This document shows positions 29,266 through 41,475 of a stretch of 64,000 bases of DNA, piece after piece. Position numbers and translations under genes: made by a program. Each line of letters begins with the position of its first letter. Position 1 is the stretch's first letter. This stretch comes from Chrysomallon squamiferum (taxonomy: Eukaryota > Mollusca > Gastropoda > Neomphalida > Peltospiridae): assembly GCA_012295275.1 (NCBI GenBank), contig CM022670.1, positions 25,601,744 to 25,665,743 on the forward strand, written 5' to 3'. The notes under the pieces were generated by a model. It saw nothing but the letters and a program-made list of their open reading frames with translations. It searched no databases and was not told where the DNA came from.

Positions 29266-29715
29266 GAGAGAGAGTGTACGAGTTATGTATATGTATGTAT
29301 ATATGATGTATATATGTGTGTATATATATGTGTATGTGTGTGTATATGTATGTGTATGTGTGTGTAAGTGTGAGTGCGTGCGTGCGTGTGTGTGTGTGCG
29401 TTTGCGTGCATTTAATAATGTTAGACTGAGTGATTTACTGAAACAAAGTTTGGGGTAGCTGAAACCTGTCATTTGGGATATATATTAAATCTAACATTTA
29501 CTACGGAGGGAAAATACATTTTTTATTTAGAATGTAAGCAGGTCTGAAGGTTAGAAATTAATACGATAATGAAATTTAATAATAATAATAACAATAATAA
29601 TAATAACAGTAATAACAGTAATAATAATAACAATAATATAAATACAAATAAATAAGTATTGCTGTTAATAAATACTAACATCATTTATCGTTGTATTTTG
29701 TAGGAACATTAAAAG
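26810..29715. other. Intergenic region with CT/GA microsatellites
   Basis: After gene A (AATAAA at about 27295) there is A/T-rich sequence with AAT and A runs (27585-27715) and CT runs at 28150-28239 and 28267-28341. The two CT blocks are each followed by the same 'tgtctcccactctctctctccatttctgaaa' text, so this block is itself duplicated. A GT-to-GA compound run lies at 29176-29272. No coding exon recognised. Confidence 0.6.
28150..28377 (+). repeat. Duplicated (CT)n microsatellite block
   Basis: Two long CT runs, each terminated by an identical 30-base non-repeat tail. The arrangement indicates a local tandem duplication of microsatellite plus tail. Confidence 0.9.
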
Positions 29716-29752
29716 AAATATACACGCATAATCATATACAAAATAATGATTC

Positions 29753-29833
<81 letters not shown>

Positions 29834-30356
29834 CTCTCTCTCTCTCTGATTTGCCTCAAAATAATTACATGCACGTACATAAACATAATTATACAAATAC
29901 ACAAAAATAAAATGAATGCTTAAGACAACAGTAGTAGCTGCAGCAGTAGTATAATATCAGTATACTAGTAGTAGTAGTAGCAGTAGTTATAGTATTAGTA
30001 TTAGGATAGTAATGGTAAAATAGCAATAAGAAAATATAAACATTCTATTCTTTCTATCTCCAAAAAAATCAATTAAATAAATAAATAATTAGGTGTACGA
30101 TGGGCCAATGTTATCGACAGTGATGTGTAGACATTTATTTAAAAAATAGCTGATACTTCCTGATAACAGCTTTTATTTAGTTAATTATTTATTTATTTAA
30201 TATGTTATATTGTATTGACAACATTTCATCTGGTGAAAAATATTTAAAAAAACAAAATAAAAAACGAAACATGCTGAGATAACAATAAAGAATAGAAATA
30301 ACTCATATATAACACACACCACAAACACACTCACGTGCTACGTTTTATTATATATT

Positions 30357-30390
<34 letters not shown>

Positions 30391-30930
30391 AATAAATATA
30401 ATCGAAAGAAGAAGACTAATATAAACGTTAATTAAAACTGTCTGCCTTTCCTCTCGAACATAAAGGAATATCAATAAATAAAACAAAAATGCTAATACTT
30501 AAGTTAAATATGCAACTTTAAGTTTAGAATATTCAGTTTTGTTCACTGTTGTTATCGATGTAATTATAAAAGATGATTAATTGCTAATACTTTCCCATTT
30601 CCCATTTCAAAAACAACAAAACAACAACAAAATAAAAAAAAACAATACAAAAATACAAAATACAAAAACACGAATTAACGTTAGTGTGCAACTGCATGTC
30701 GCTAAACATTGTTTTTATTAATTCATTCATTCGATAAAATGTATTTACTTAAAGCGATTTATGTTTATAAACTTACGTAGAAGATAAGAACGAATTCTAC
30801 ATATATTAAATTGAACGGTTTGATACGTTTCTTAAGCAATAAAATGCATGTGTTTGGAGCTTTTATCAGAAAATGTGTTTTTCATTTATTCCTATTAGAA
30901 TTAATAATGTTTATACTTTTAGTTTACAAG
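29716..30930 (+). repeat. 1.2 kb tandem duplication, unit 1
   Basis: From 'aaatatacacgcataatcata' to 'agtttacaag'. The unit contains a CT run, AGT triplets, a TG run, and the distinctive texts 'aactgtctgcctttcctctcgaacataaaggaat' and 'tttggagcttttatca'. Each recurs in the same order in the adjacent unit. No coding sequence seen. Confidence 0.85.
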
Positions 30931-31516
30931 AAATATACATAATCATACACCAAATATTCATACTCTCTCTCTCTCTCCCTCTCTCTCTCTCTCATCTACC
31001 TCAAATAATTACATGCACGTACCTGAACATAATTATACAAATACACAAAACTAAAATGCGTATAACAATAGTAGTAGATGCAGCAGTAGTATAATATCAG
31101 TATACTAGTAGTAGTAGCAGTAGGAATAGTATTAGTAATAGGTTAGTAATGGTAAAGAAGCAATATGAAAATATAAACATTCTATTCTTTCTATCTACCA
31201 CAAGAATAAATTAAATAAATAAATATCTAGGTATACGTTGGGCCAGTGTTATCGTCAGTGATGTGTAGACATTTATTTCAAAAATAGCTTAATGTTCCAG
31301 GTAACAGCTATTATTTTTTTAAATATTTATTTATTTAATCTATTATATATATTGTACTGACAACATTTCATCTGGCGAAAAAAAGATGTATATAAATAAT
31401 GTGAAAAAACAAAAACAAAAAACAAACTGACATAAGAATAAAGAATAGAAATAATTCAAATACACACATACACAAACACACACACATACACACGTGCCGC
31501 GTTTTATTATATGTGT

Positions 31517-31559
<43 letters not shown>

Positions 31560-32138
31560 GTGTGTGTGTGTGTGTGTGTGTGTGTTTTTAAACCGAAAGA
31601 AGACGGGTAATATAAAGGTTAATTAAAACTGTCTGCCTTTCCTCTCGAACATAAAGGAATATCAATAAATAAAACAACAATGCTAATACTTAAGTTAAAT
31701 ATGCAACTTTAAGTTTAGAATATTCAGTTTTCTTCACTTTCATTATCGATGTAATTATACTGTTTTCGACAGATGATTAACTGGATAGAGAACGTTTCAA
31801 GTTTCACCGATTTTCATTTTGAAAAAAAACAATAATAAAAAATAAAACAAAAACAAACAAAAAATACAAAAATGCTAATAAACGTTAATATGCAATTGCA
31901 TGTCGCTAAACAAATATTTATTCATTCATTCATTCTCTAAAATTTATTTACTTGAAGCGATTTATCTTTATAAAGTTATATTTGAGGTAACAATGAATTC
32001 TACGTACATTAAAGTAAACGAACGGTTTGATACGTTTCGGAGGCAATACAGTTCATGTATTTGGAGCTTTTATCACAAGATGTGTTTTTCATTTATCCCT
32101 GATTAGAATTAATAATGTTTATCATTTTAGTTTACAAG
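30931..32138 (+). repeat. 1.2 kb tandem duplication, unit 2
   Basis: Direct-repeat partner of the preceding unit, abutting it head to tail and ending with the same 'agtttacaag'. The two differ mainly in microsatellite length (its CT run is short, its TG run longer) and scattered substitutions and small indels. Confidence 0.85.
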
Positions 32139-32890
32139 GCAGTGTGTTTTAATAATCATATGAAAACAGTAAATTCATAATTAAAATTAAATCAAATATG
32201 TAAATTCATAATAACAAATAATTTTACAGTAAATTACAGTGTTATTTCATTAACATAGACTGAAATAAATATCTTTATTCGTTCATTGATTCATTCATTC
32301 ATTCGTCGTTTATTCAGTCATCCTTTCTTTTTCATTCTTTTGTCAATTATTTGTTCATTCGTTTGTTGTTTTTTATTCACTTTTTTTTTTATCCATTTGT
32401 TTCTTCAGTCCTTCACCCGTCCTCTTAATCTATGCAAATAAGATTTATTTAACAACCGTGAGAAACTTACGCCAAAACATACACCATTTTGACTTAGACG
32501 AATGTTATGGTCATTTTAATGGTGTTACCGACTTGACCACATGCGGAGACACAGGCAACGAAGACAGCAGGCAAAATACACATCGTTTTCCTTGAGGTAA
32601 CATCAAATATGCAGGTAATACAAGAAAACATAAGTCTTAGTAAACAACAATGTGAGCCGCATGTCTATACACTCAGTGTACAATTTTATTACCAATCTTG
32701 GATTAACTCGCTGCTGATCATTCCCGTATTAAACTGTGTTACCAGGTTTGTATGTCTGTTAGTAACATTTAAGAGGATTAGTGTCCCATAAAGAATGCCA
32801 CGGACAGTGATTAGGAATAGAGTTATGCTGTTCAATTAGGATCAAAGAAATAAAAACATCCTTTTTAGCCAATAACGCTGGGTTTTATGG
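32139..32890. other. Intergenic spacer upstream of gene B
   Basis: AT-rich with ATTC-type short repeats near 32278-32350. No gene recognised. Confidence 0.55.
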
Positions 32891-32896
32891 GTTTGT

Positions 32897-32903
32897 TATA
32901 AAA
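32897..32903 (+). promoter_or_regulatory. TATA box of Spatzle-like gene B
   Basis: TATAAAA 94 bases before the candidate one-codon first exon at 32997-32999. Confidence 0.55.
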
Positions 32904-32996
32904 CGTATATATACAGTGTAATTCTTGGCATTTACATTTTTGTAGGTGACTATTCCAAGCCGTGCGAACACAAAACTGAAGCCTTCGAATTTCACG

Positions 32997-34209
32997 ATGG
33001 TAAATATCTTTGATTTTTTAAAGCTTACTGAATATAACTTACATATTAATACAAGGTTGTTTAAAAGAAAAGGTTTTCTAATATATATATAACTTATAAC
33101 TTTCTGTCTATCTGTCACCCAGTCTATCTATCTATGCATACATTCATACATACATACACATATGTATAATTTTTTTAATTTAAAATAAATGTTGTCACTT
33201 TACAAGCAAATTTCACAAAAGATGTGTTTATTATACTTTAAAAATATATCTGCGAATGAAAGAAACAAAAAATACCAAAAAGAACTACATCAAACTATTT
33301 CTAAATTCAACTTTAAAATATTTCTTAGTAAATAAAATTAGACCATTTCAAACTGATAATATATATATATATATACATTTTTTTTTAACTGAAGAATTTT
33401 TTTTTTCCCATATTAATATTTTCTTGTTAATTCTCCTTATCTATAAAGAGCAATTTGTTGTACGTTTAGCACCATAAATGTATTCTGTGTGGTTTTTCCT
33501 GCATTTTCTAATTTTTTCTTTTAAATTCTGATAATTTTTATTCTAAAAATTGATATCCATATGTATATAAGCATTTAAATGTTTCTTAAAAAACTGCATT
33601 TTTACCAATATAATTTAATGTAAAAAATGCGTTGTATCAGAAATGTAAAAAAAAAAAAATATTACACACGAAATATATATTTATTATTATATTATATTTG
33701 AATATTTAGGATATAGTTTCATTGAAATGTTCATAATAACATATTCGTATAATGGAGTGGCATGTAATGTGAAGAATAATAGAATATAAATTACTTCATA
33801 ATGTCATGGGTACTCTACGGCCCGCGGGTCTTTTTGAACGACACGCCTAATTTCACGCCTAAAATAACGTTTATTAGTAATGCGACCCGCTTCTTGAAAA
33901 CTTCAGATCTGATTATGCGGTAAACAATCAGAACGAAATATTATATATACTGACATATAGCAAGATTTTCCAGTGATATCCTGTCATAAAATTAATTATG
34001 CTATTTAAAAAAAAATCATTTTAATTTGATACAGGCTAAGGATCTCTTATCCGAAATTTCTTCGTATCTGCATAAGCTGTATACGATACATAAATGGATT
34101 TCGTATATAGAATTTAATCCTGTTTTCTTCTTATACACCAAGATCGGAAAAATTCCGAAATTTAAAGCAATTTCAGTTATAAGGATTTCTTTTTTGTAGT
34201 TATTACATA

Positions 34210-34249
<40 letters not shown>

Positions 34250-36759
34250 TTATTATTATTTTTTTTTTTTTTATTAATATTAATTTATTTATGTATTTAT
34301 TAAACATAATTATGTACGTTTTAAATCGCTAATGAGTTAAAAGTGTTCTGTTCTTCTAAAGTTTACATTCCAAACATTTGCTTTTCAGCTATTCCTTGCC
34401 ATTCTACTTTCGGCTTGTCTATGTTCGGTAAATTCCGTAAACTTCAATGTCGGACAAGGTTCTCCAATAGCATTTCCTCAGCCAAAGTCCGCCAGTGCTT
34501 CGGCTGTTAACGCCAATATTCAGCAGACAGCGGCGGCAGCCGGGAAAGTCAAATCGGCTTCAGGCTTTGGCTGGAACTGGAACAACTGGAGTAGCTGGGG
34601 CTGGCATACTCCGCAGAAACAGTGTCCAAGCCAGATCGAGTACAATGATGCCGTGAGACTCTCCAGTAATCCAAATGGTTATCCAGTGTGAGCAAAATAT
34701 CTTTATAATTACGCATAATAATAGTTATTATTATTATTATTATTTTCTTTTTCTTTTTTTCAAATTTAGTTCTACTGATTTTGAATTTAATTTTTTTATT
34801 TATTTGTTTATATATTTGATTTTGTTTGTTTATGTTTCATTTATAATAATGCTATTTTAATGACGTCCTTATAACACTAAGTAACATAAATTAAAATTTA
34901 AAAGTTAGGATAAATGAAAATTTCCTATAATTCCTATAGACCGTGAAATAATATTTGTATCTTTTTTTCGCAAAACTTTTTTTTTTTTAATTAAAAATAT
35001 GAGAATAAGTTAGTCAATTTACTGCGGTTCATACAAGCTAAATTTCTATACGTTGAGTGTATTTATGAAATAATTTAAAAGATAATTGAAAAAACCCCAT
35101 TAAAAATAACTATTTAGAGACTTTTCATTTCTTTCATGTTGTCTTACAAAATTTCTTAAGATGTTTTCTCCGACTTAAGTGCATTATTAAATAATAAAAC
35201 AAATCAGTAACAACGTACAAATGACGATACTCTTAAGTGCATTATTAACAAATTAAACAAACCAGGAACGACGTACGAGTGACGTCAATCTTAAATGCAT
35301 TATTAAATTAAAAAAAAAAAAAAAAAACCAGTTATAACGTACAAATGATGACACTGTTAAGTGCATTATTAAATAAGAAAACAAACCAGTAAAGACGTAC
35401 AAATGACAACACTCTTAAGTGTATTACTAAATTATTAAAACAAACCAGTAACGATAAACGAATAATGATATTTGCTTTGTTTTGTTTTTTTTTTTTATGA
35501 AAGGATTCAGATTACAGCGGAACTCACCGCTCGAACCACTCTGTTCGCGTGTCTACAAAGACAAGTCGTTCTGCCCACAGATCCAACAGTTCCATACGAC
35601 CCTGTGTACGTCTAGCTTACATTTTTACTCTTTTACTTTACTAATAATATTGATATGATGTGTTATCATACAGCTGAGAAACTGTTTTACTCGTTCTGCC
35701 CACAGATTTGTACTCTAGCTTACATTTTTACTCTTATACTTTACTAATAATATTGATATGATGTGTTATCATACAGCTGAGAAACTGTATATTTATGTGT
35801 ATTTATGTGTATATATATATATTTTATAACTCAGGATTGATTCTCCTCCTTAAGTCTATTTAACTATTTACCAGTACAAGATTATATATCAAATCCTACA
35901 ATAAACTGATTTTCATTGCTGCTAATGGAAGATGCTGTACGTGATCTTTAAGGACCATTGCTAGATGATAGGAAATTATAAACCGTACAGACTGCCAGTC
36001 TGGGAAAACAATATAGCTAGCCGATCCTGTGATAATAATAATAACAGCAACAGAAACAGCAACAACATTAATAAGTAAATAAATAAGTAAATAAATAAAT
36101 AAATATTATTTCAGAATTGGGACAGCTCTAAATACTTGTCCAGTAAGTGAACAGCGACTGTGGAGTTACACCAGTGTCACTAATCTGGGAAGATGTTGGG
36201 TGTTGCAGAATTTCCAAGAACCGGTGCATTTTGTGACTTGCTTGTAAGTATTCTCCTGAACAAGTGTTATTTCAGTAACAACAGTAACAACGACAACAGC
36301 AGCAGCTGTAACAACAACAACAACAATAATCATAAAGACGATGATGATTATTAGTATTTTGATGATGATGATGATGATGACGACGATGATAATGATGGCG
36401 TTGACTATGACAAATAATAATAGCAGTAACACTAAATTTTGTATTATATAACACAACAATCGCTGACAGAATGTTAGGGCAGATATTTGATTTTCTTGTG
36501 GTTTACCCATTATTTAATTTTTTTTTTTTTTTTAAACTGAAATTTTTAACCCTTTTATTGCAGAACGAAGACATGCAATCACTGCAGCACATACCGATCA
36601 AATTATCGAGAGCCGACGTGTCTCAAGATTTACCGCTATGTCTTGGTGTACGCATACTGCGAGGGTCTTCCAAACAACGCCCGCATCATCACAGAAAGGA
36701 TTCTTGTCCCTCAAGAATGTAGCTGCAGATCTGTAGAGTGCTACGGCAGCTGGAAGTAG
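32997..36759 (+). CDS. Spatzle-like gene B: secreted cystine-knot protein with Trp-rich linker
   Basis: Exons 32997-32999 (Met only, then gtaaat; the least certain exon), 34389-34687, 35504-35605, 36115-36243 and 36564-36759; about 242 residues. Exon 2 begins with a signal core (LFLAILLSACLCSVNS), then an Ala/Ser-rich stretch and a Trp-rich linker (WNWNNWSSWGW), then the conserved C-P-S-Q...S-S-N...GYPV block. Exon 3 carries an A-E-L motif shared with genes D and F. Exons 4-5 (residues about 135-242) give GRCWVLQN, CLTKTCNHC, CLKIY, YAYCE, VPQECSCRSVEC. Exon phases equal those of the paralogues. Role inferred as a secreted Toll-type ligand or structural knot protein. Intron 2 contains a five-copy minisatellite, and intron 3 contains a damaged duplicate of the exon 3 end. 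A different upstream Met-Lys exon cannot be excluded. Confidence 0.78.
34032..34180 (+). mobile_element. Tigger/pogo-like MITE remnant in intron 1 of gene B
   Basis: CAGGCTAAGGATCTCTTAT after a TA, followed by CCGAAAT, with a second 'ccgaaattt' about 115 bases on. Related to the elements at 3956 and 19405. Right end degraded. Confidence 0.5.
35174..35470 (+). repeat. Five-copy minisatellite in intron 2 of gene B
   Basis: Unit of about 58 bases starting 'cttaagtgcattattaa', with an A-rich middle and then 'aaccagtaacgacgtacaaatgac'. Five diverged copies lie in direct orientation, about 30 bases before the exon 3 acceptor. Confidence 0.85.
35568..35787 (+). repeat. Local tandem duplication including the end of exon 3 of gene B
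   Basis: 'gttctgcccacagat' at 35568 inside exon 3 recurs at 35693, followed by the same intronic text ('tctagcttacatttttactct...gagaaactg'). In the second copy about 30 bases, including the exon end and donor, are missing, so it is a dead exon fragment. Confidence 0.8.
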
Positions 36760-36829
36760 TGAGAAGTGGAAAAGACAGTTAAATTGGAAAACTAAAACAC
36801 ATTAATTCATATCTCGCGTTTAATTAATC

Positions 36830-37045
36830 ATTAAAACCTATGCAGTAAAAATGATTGTGTTTTTTGTTTTCCTTATTACACTTAAGTTTTAAAACCTATA
36901 CATAGAAGATGATTGTGTTTTCTTCCTTCTTACATTTGTTTAAAACCTAAAAAGAGAAGATGATTATTTTTTTTGCTTATTACACTTGTTTTAAACCCTG
37001 TAGAGAGAAGCTGGTTATTTTTACTTCTTCATTACACTTACATTT
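36830..37045 (+). repeat. Four-copy short tandem repeat after gene B
   Basis: A unit of about 52 bases recurs four times: 'ttaaaacct', then 'gaagatgattgtgtttt', then 'cttattacactt'. It lies directly after the stop codon of gene B, so probably in its 3' UTR. Confidence 0.75.
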
Positions 37046-37826
37046 TTGTGCTTGTTTTCATGATTTTATGTTCATCTTTAATTTTTATTAAAGTAATTTG
37101 TAGCAGAAATTAATAGATAAAATATAAGAAAAAATGTATTGTGTTTAATAAACAATTTCAGTGTCTGAAATTAAAATATTTTGAATTAAGTGGCTATAGA
37201 CACAAAACATTTTATTCCTTCTAAAACAAAATATGTTGGTTATGCAAGAACCGACAGCAAAATCGGTAAATAAATTAACTTTTGGGGCTTAGGTTTCGCT
37301 ATTTCTAATTTGAATTAAAGTGCTGTTATGTTGCTATGTTCATACTTGTGAATTTGGCATTTTCTTCTTTTTTATAACATTATTTCCTAAATAGTAATAG
37401 TAAAAGTAATTATATTTTAATGATAGGTCTATCATGAAAACAGAGGAAAATAACAGGCTCTGTCTCTCATCTCGACTATTTATCATTGTAAGTTATTTTC
37501 AGCAAAGTTCCATTTCAGCAAACGAATAAAACAACATTATTTGACTTTATAAAATATTTCGTTAATTTTATCGTAGGTACAGTTTAATTTTTCAGAATTC
37601 TAATTCCAAAAATATAAGAAACTTATTTTCTAGTCTTCATTAATTAAGAAAGTTTCAGACTTGAATGAAGTTCACAATAAATTACCAAACACCAGGAGAT
37701 TAAAATAATATTATTCAATATATGTCGGCTGCTCTTTCTTTTTGAACAGATTATTTTTAATAATTATTTATCTTGTGGATGATAATAATTTATGATCTAT
37801 AAATCACGAAGATGTAGATTCGTTGT

Positions 37827-37829
<3 letters not shown>

Positions 37830-37907
<78 letters not shown>
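37830..37907 (+). repeat. (TC)n microsatellite
   Basis: Uninterrupted TC run of about 78 bases followed by a short CA run. Confidence 0.95.
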
Positions 37908-37910
<3 letters not shown>

Positions 37911-38077
37911 TCTCATACACAAACACACACACACACAGACACACACACATTACTTTGTGCATACATTTGTGGATCTTTACTACATCCCACATTTCACATG
38001 ATCAAAGCTGAAAACCTAAATATCAGGTAACCGCTTCTTCGTAACGTGTATTTTAGTACCGGCACCTTTAAGACTGA

Positions 38078-38269
38078 ATGGAAATTCTGCAGCAGTTTCG
38101 AGGTGATATTAAACGTAAGGTGATACCCGTTCACAGCGCACTAATCCTGTTGCTACTTGTGTTACGGGCAGCCGGAGTTGAAGCACTGTCTTTCACGCAG
38201 TTGAAGGCGTCCGCTTCACCCAGCATGAAAAACATTTGTCAAATAAAATATTGTCGTCCGCCTCAGGTA
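38078..38269 (+). CDS. Possible orphan first exon with signal anchor
   Basis: An ATG at 38078 starts a frame of 64 codons ending at a good donor (CCTCAG|gtacca). It has a basic start, then a hydrophobic core (ALILLLLVLRAAGVEA), then a Ser/Ala segment and a C-Q-I-K-Y-C motif. This resembles a signal-peptide exon, but no downstream exon was found before gene C and no family is recognised. It could be a broken gene or chance. Confidence 0.3.
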
Positions 38270-38445
38270 CCAGCCTAGAAAAGTTTGAAATGTGAATGTT
38301 TAAAAACTACTAGGACAAGCAGTGTTAAAAAATGTACTTGAAATGTATGGGAAAATGTTACGGATACATACTGTGGCTTGCACACTACATACATACATAC
38401 ATACATACATACATACATACATACATTCAAATACAAATATATATT

Positions 38446-38531
38446 AAAAAAAAACATCGGACTGCAAAAAAAAAAATTATATATATATATATATATTTAT
38501 TTATTTATTTTTTTGCAGTCCGATGTTTTTC
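38446..38531. repeat. Foldback (inverted repeat) around a TA-rich loop
   Basis: 'acatcggactgcaaaaaaa' is mirrored by 'tttttttgcagtccgatgt', arms of 20 or more bases around a loop of about 30-40 bases made of TA and ATTT repeats. It resembles a tiny foldback element or hairpin. Confidence 0.85.
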
Positions 38532-38690
38532 TTTTCTTTTAATGAAACTAATTTGTTCTTCAAAACTAAATTCATCGTAATTATGTCACAATAGTTTTCT
38601 GAAATTATACATTTAGTCCTTAAGCGTAATTTATTAACACTAAGATTCCAATTATTAATTGTCTCTGGAATGACTAATAGTTTATTTTGA

Positions 38691-38757
<67 letters not shown>

Positions 38758-39121
38758 TTAAAAAAAAAAATGTTGTATTAAAAGACAAAAGATACCTAAT
38801 AAAGACTGTACATGTAATATCAATGCAACATTAACTTCTGTACAATTTTTTTTTAAATTGTTTTTATTTATTTTTATTTATTTATTTATTTTTTTAAATT
38901 TAAACATTTCACGAATTGCCGGTATTCCTAAACTAACCCAGTTAAGCAAAGTAGGGTCGTAAATTCACTTTAACCATTCCTCAGATACAGCGTACGTAAT
39001 AAGTGAACTACAAAACTACACTGATACCCACATAATTAAATCTTTCCAAACATGTAATTACCCTGGTCCGTGATGTAATACGCAAACTGCCCTGACGAGT
39101 TTACGACTGTTAAGAAAAGTA

Positions 39122-39128
39122 TATAAAT
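39122..39128 (+). promoter_or_regulatory. TATA box of Spatzle-like gene C
   Basis: TATAAAT about 106 bases upstream of the Met-Lys exon at 39228. Confidence 0.6.
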
Positions 39129-39227
39129 GGAAGAATACGCCAATGTTGAGTTAGGAACCCACACTGCATTTGAAGAGGAAATCACGTTGCTTTTTTTGAT
39201 TAGGAAAGATCAGTTAACCGTGTTACA

Positions 39228-39389
39228 ATGAAGGTACGTAGATACGTCATTACAATAATTATAAGATTTAATTTTAAAAGTTTTTACTAGAAATTAATTT
39301 TAATACGCCTCCCGTTAGATTTAAATAAGATTATGCTGACGATTATAGTGGAAACTTTAAAATGCGTGTTATAAATAGCATATATATTT

Positions 39390-39430
<41 letters not shown>

Positions 39431-40394
39431 ATGTGCGTGTATATATATATATATATATATGTATTATTTAAAAGTGACAATACTTTAAACAAAAATTGTC
39501 TTAATGGAAATCTTTCTATATCTATATCTAAATCTATCTATCTAATCTAATCTTATATATGTTATGTTTATATAACTGGATTCTAAAACGTGAAGATTGT
39601 ATTTTATTTTAGTTTTCTATGTATATAAGTAAGAACATTCGTTTTAATTTTTATATATAAAGTATTATTAAGTTTATATATATATAAAATATCAGTGTAT
39701 ATATTTCTGTAAGTGTGTGTGTCTTGAGTGTTATTTTATTCCAAAATTACAGTTTCATATTAAAATGATTTTTTTCATTTTACAGCTGGCTATAGTTCTC
39801 GCGTTTATCGTCATGGGCCTTCATGAGATGGCAGCCATACCATTATCATCAGATTCCAACAAAACTTCAGATATGCCGCCAAAAAAATCGCAACACAATT
39901 ATAATCTTGAAGGGAACACTCATAACACTATTAACAGCCACGACTTCTTCGGTAGTTTCAATCAGGAGAACTACCATATGCCTAGCGGTTACCCATCTAA
40001 CCCTAACTCTCTTGGTTACCCACATAATCCCAACTCTCTAGATTATCCACACAACTCTAACCCGCTCGGTTACCCTACCAACTCTAATAATCACGGTTAC
40101 CCTACCGATTCTAATAATCACGGTTACCCTACCAACTCTAACAATCACGGTTACCCTACCGATTCTAATAATCACGGTTACCCTACCAACTCTAATAATC
40201 ACGGATACCCACTCAATCCTAACTCTAACCACTATCCAACGAATTCTCACCCTAATAGTGGTTCGTATCCATCAAACAATCCACAGCATGGTTACGGTTT
40301 TGGCAACTATCGCGGAAAACGCTGTCCACCGCCAGCGAATTTCAATGATGCTAACAGACTGTCATCTGTCACAACGAATTATCCCGCGTAAGTT

Positions 40395-40473
<79 letters not shown>

Positions 40474-40586
40474 GCTATCTGTCTGTCTTTCTCTCTTTCT
40501 CTCTGTCTGTCTTTCTGTCTGTCTCTCTCTGTCTGTCTCTCTGTCTGTCTTTCTCTCTGTCTGTCTTTCTGTCTGTCTCTCTCTGT

Positions 40587-40656
<70 letters not shown>

Positions 40657-41433
40657 ACCAGCCTGCCTTCTTATATAAAGTCTTATTATTTTTCTTTCAG
40701 AGTTGCGATTGCCGCTGAATTAGTTGCCAGACCGGCATTCAAAGCGGTTTTGGATACACTAATATTAACTGGATCAAGTTACACACTGCCAGCTACCGCA
40801 AAGTAAATATTAGCTTCATATAAAGAAAGGATCTGATATCCGGACATTAATATGTAAATTAGATCTAGTGTTAGTCAGAATGTTTAGGAATATAAACAAC
40901 TAGATATTTCAGAATGTATAATATACAGTAATCTTCGTTAAAACAAACTATTATAGAAAAATAAATAACAGAAAATACTTTCTTACAATTTAACTAATGT
41001 TCATATAACTGTAACAGCTAAATTATACCTTTCTTTCTTTCTTTTTTTTGATTAATTTTAAGCACTGATAATTATAAAATATAATTAATTTTATTTTTCA
41101 TGATTTAGAGTTTAATGATATGGAATAATTTTAAAATATTTTCGTTTTATTGTTTTATTGAAGATACAGCATTAGCATATATTTTTCAAATCGGTGCCGG
41201 AATGAATACAAATAAAAATATTCTAACTATTTTAAGACTTTAATTATTGTGAATGATTACCTTTTAATTTATTTCACTCTCATTATCGTGATGTTTCAGC
41301 CTGCCTCATACGAGTGATATCTGTCCAAGTCGCGAATTTCCACTAGCCAGCTTCACAACATCTGTATCAAGCAATCGCTGTTGGGTACTTCAAAATATAC
41401 AGACCCCATACACCTACGTCGAATGTTTGTACG

Positions 41434-41475
<42 letters not shown>

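Larger units (their letters stand above)
37046..39121. other. Spacer between genes B and C
   Basis: AT-rich, with an AATAAA near 37147 that could end gene B, a CT run at 37830-37907, a possible orphan exon at 38078-38269, a CATA run and a foldback at about 38.45-38.53 kb. The ATT run at 38697-38752 is simple sequence. Confidence 0.55.
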
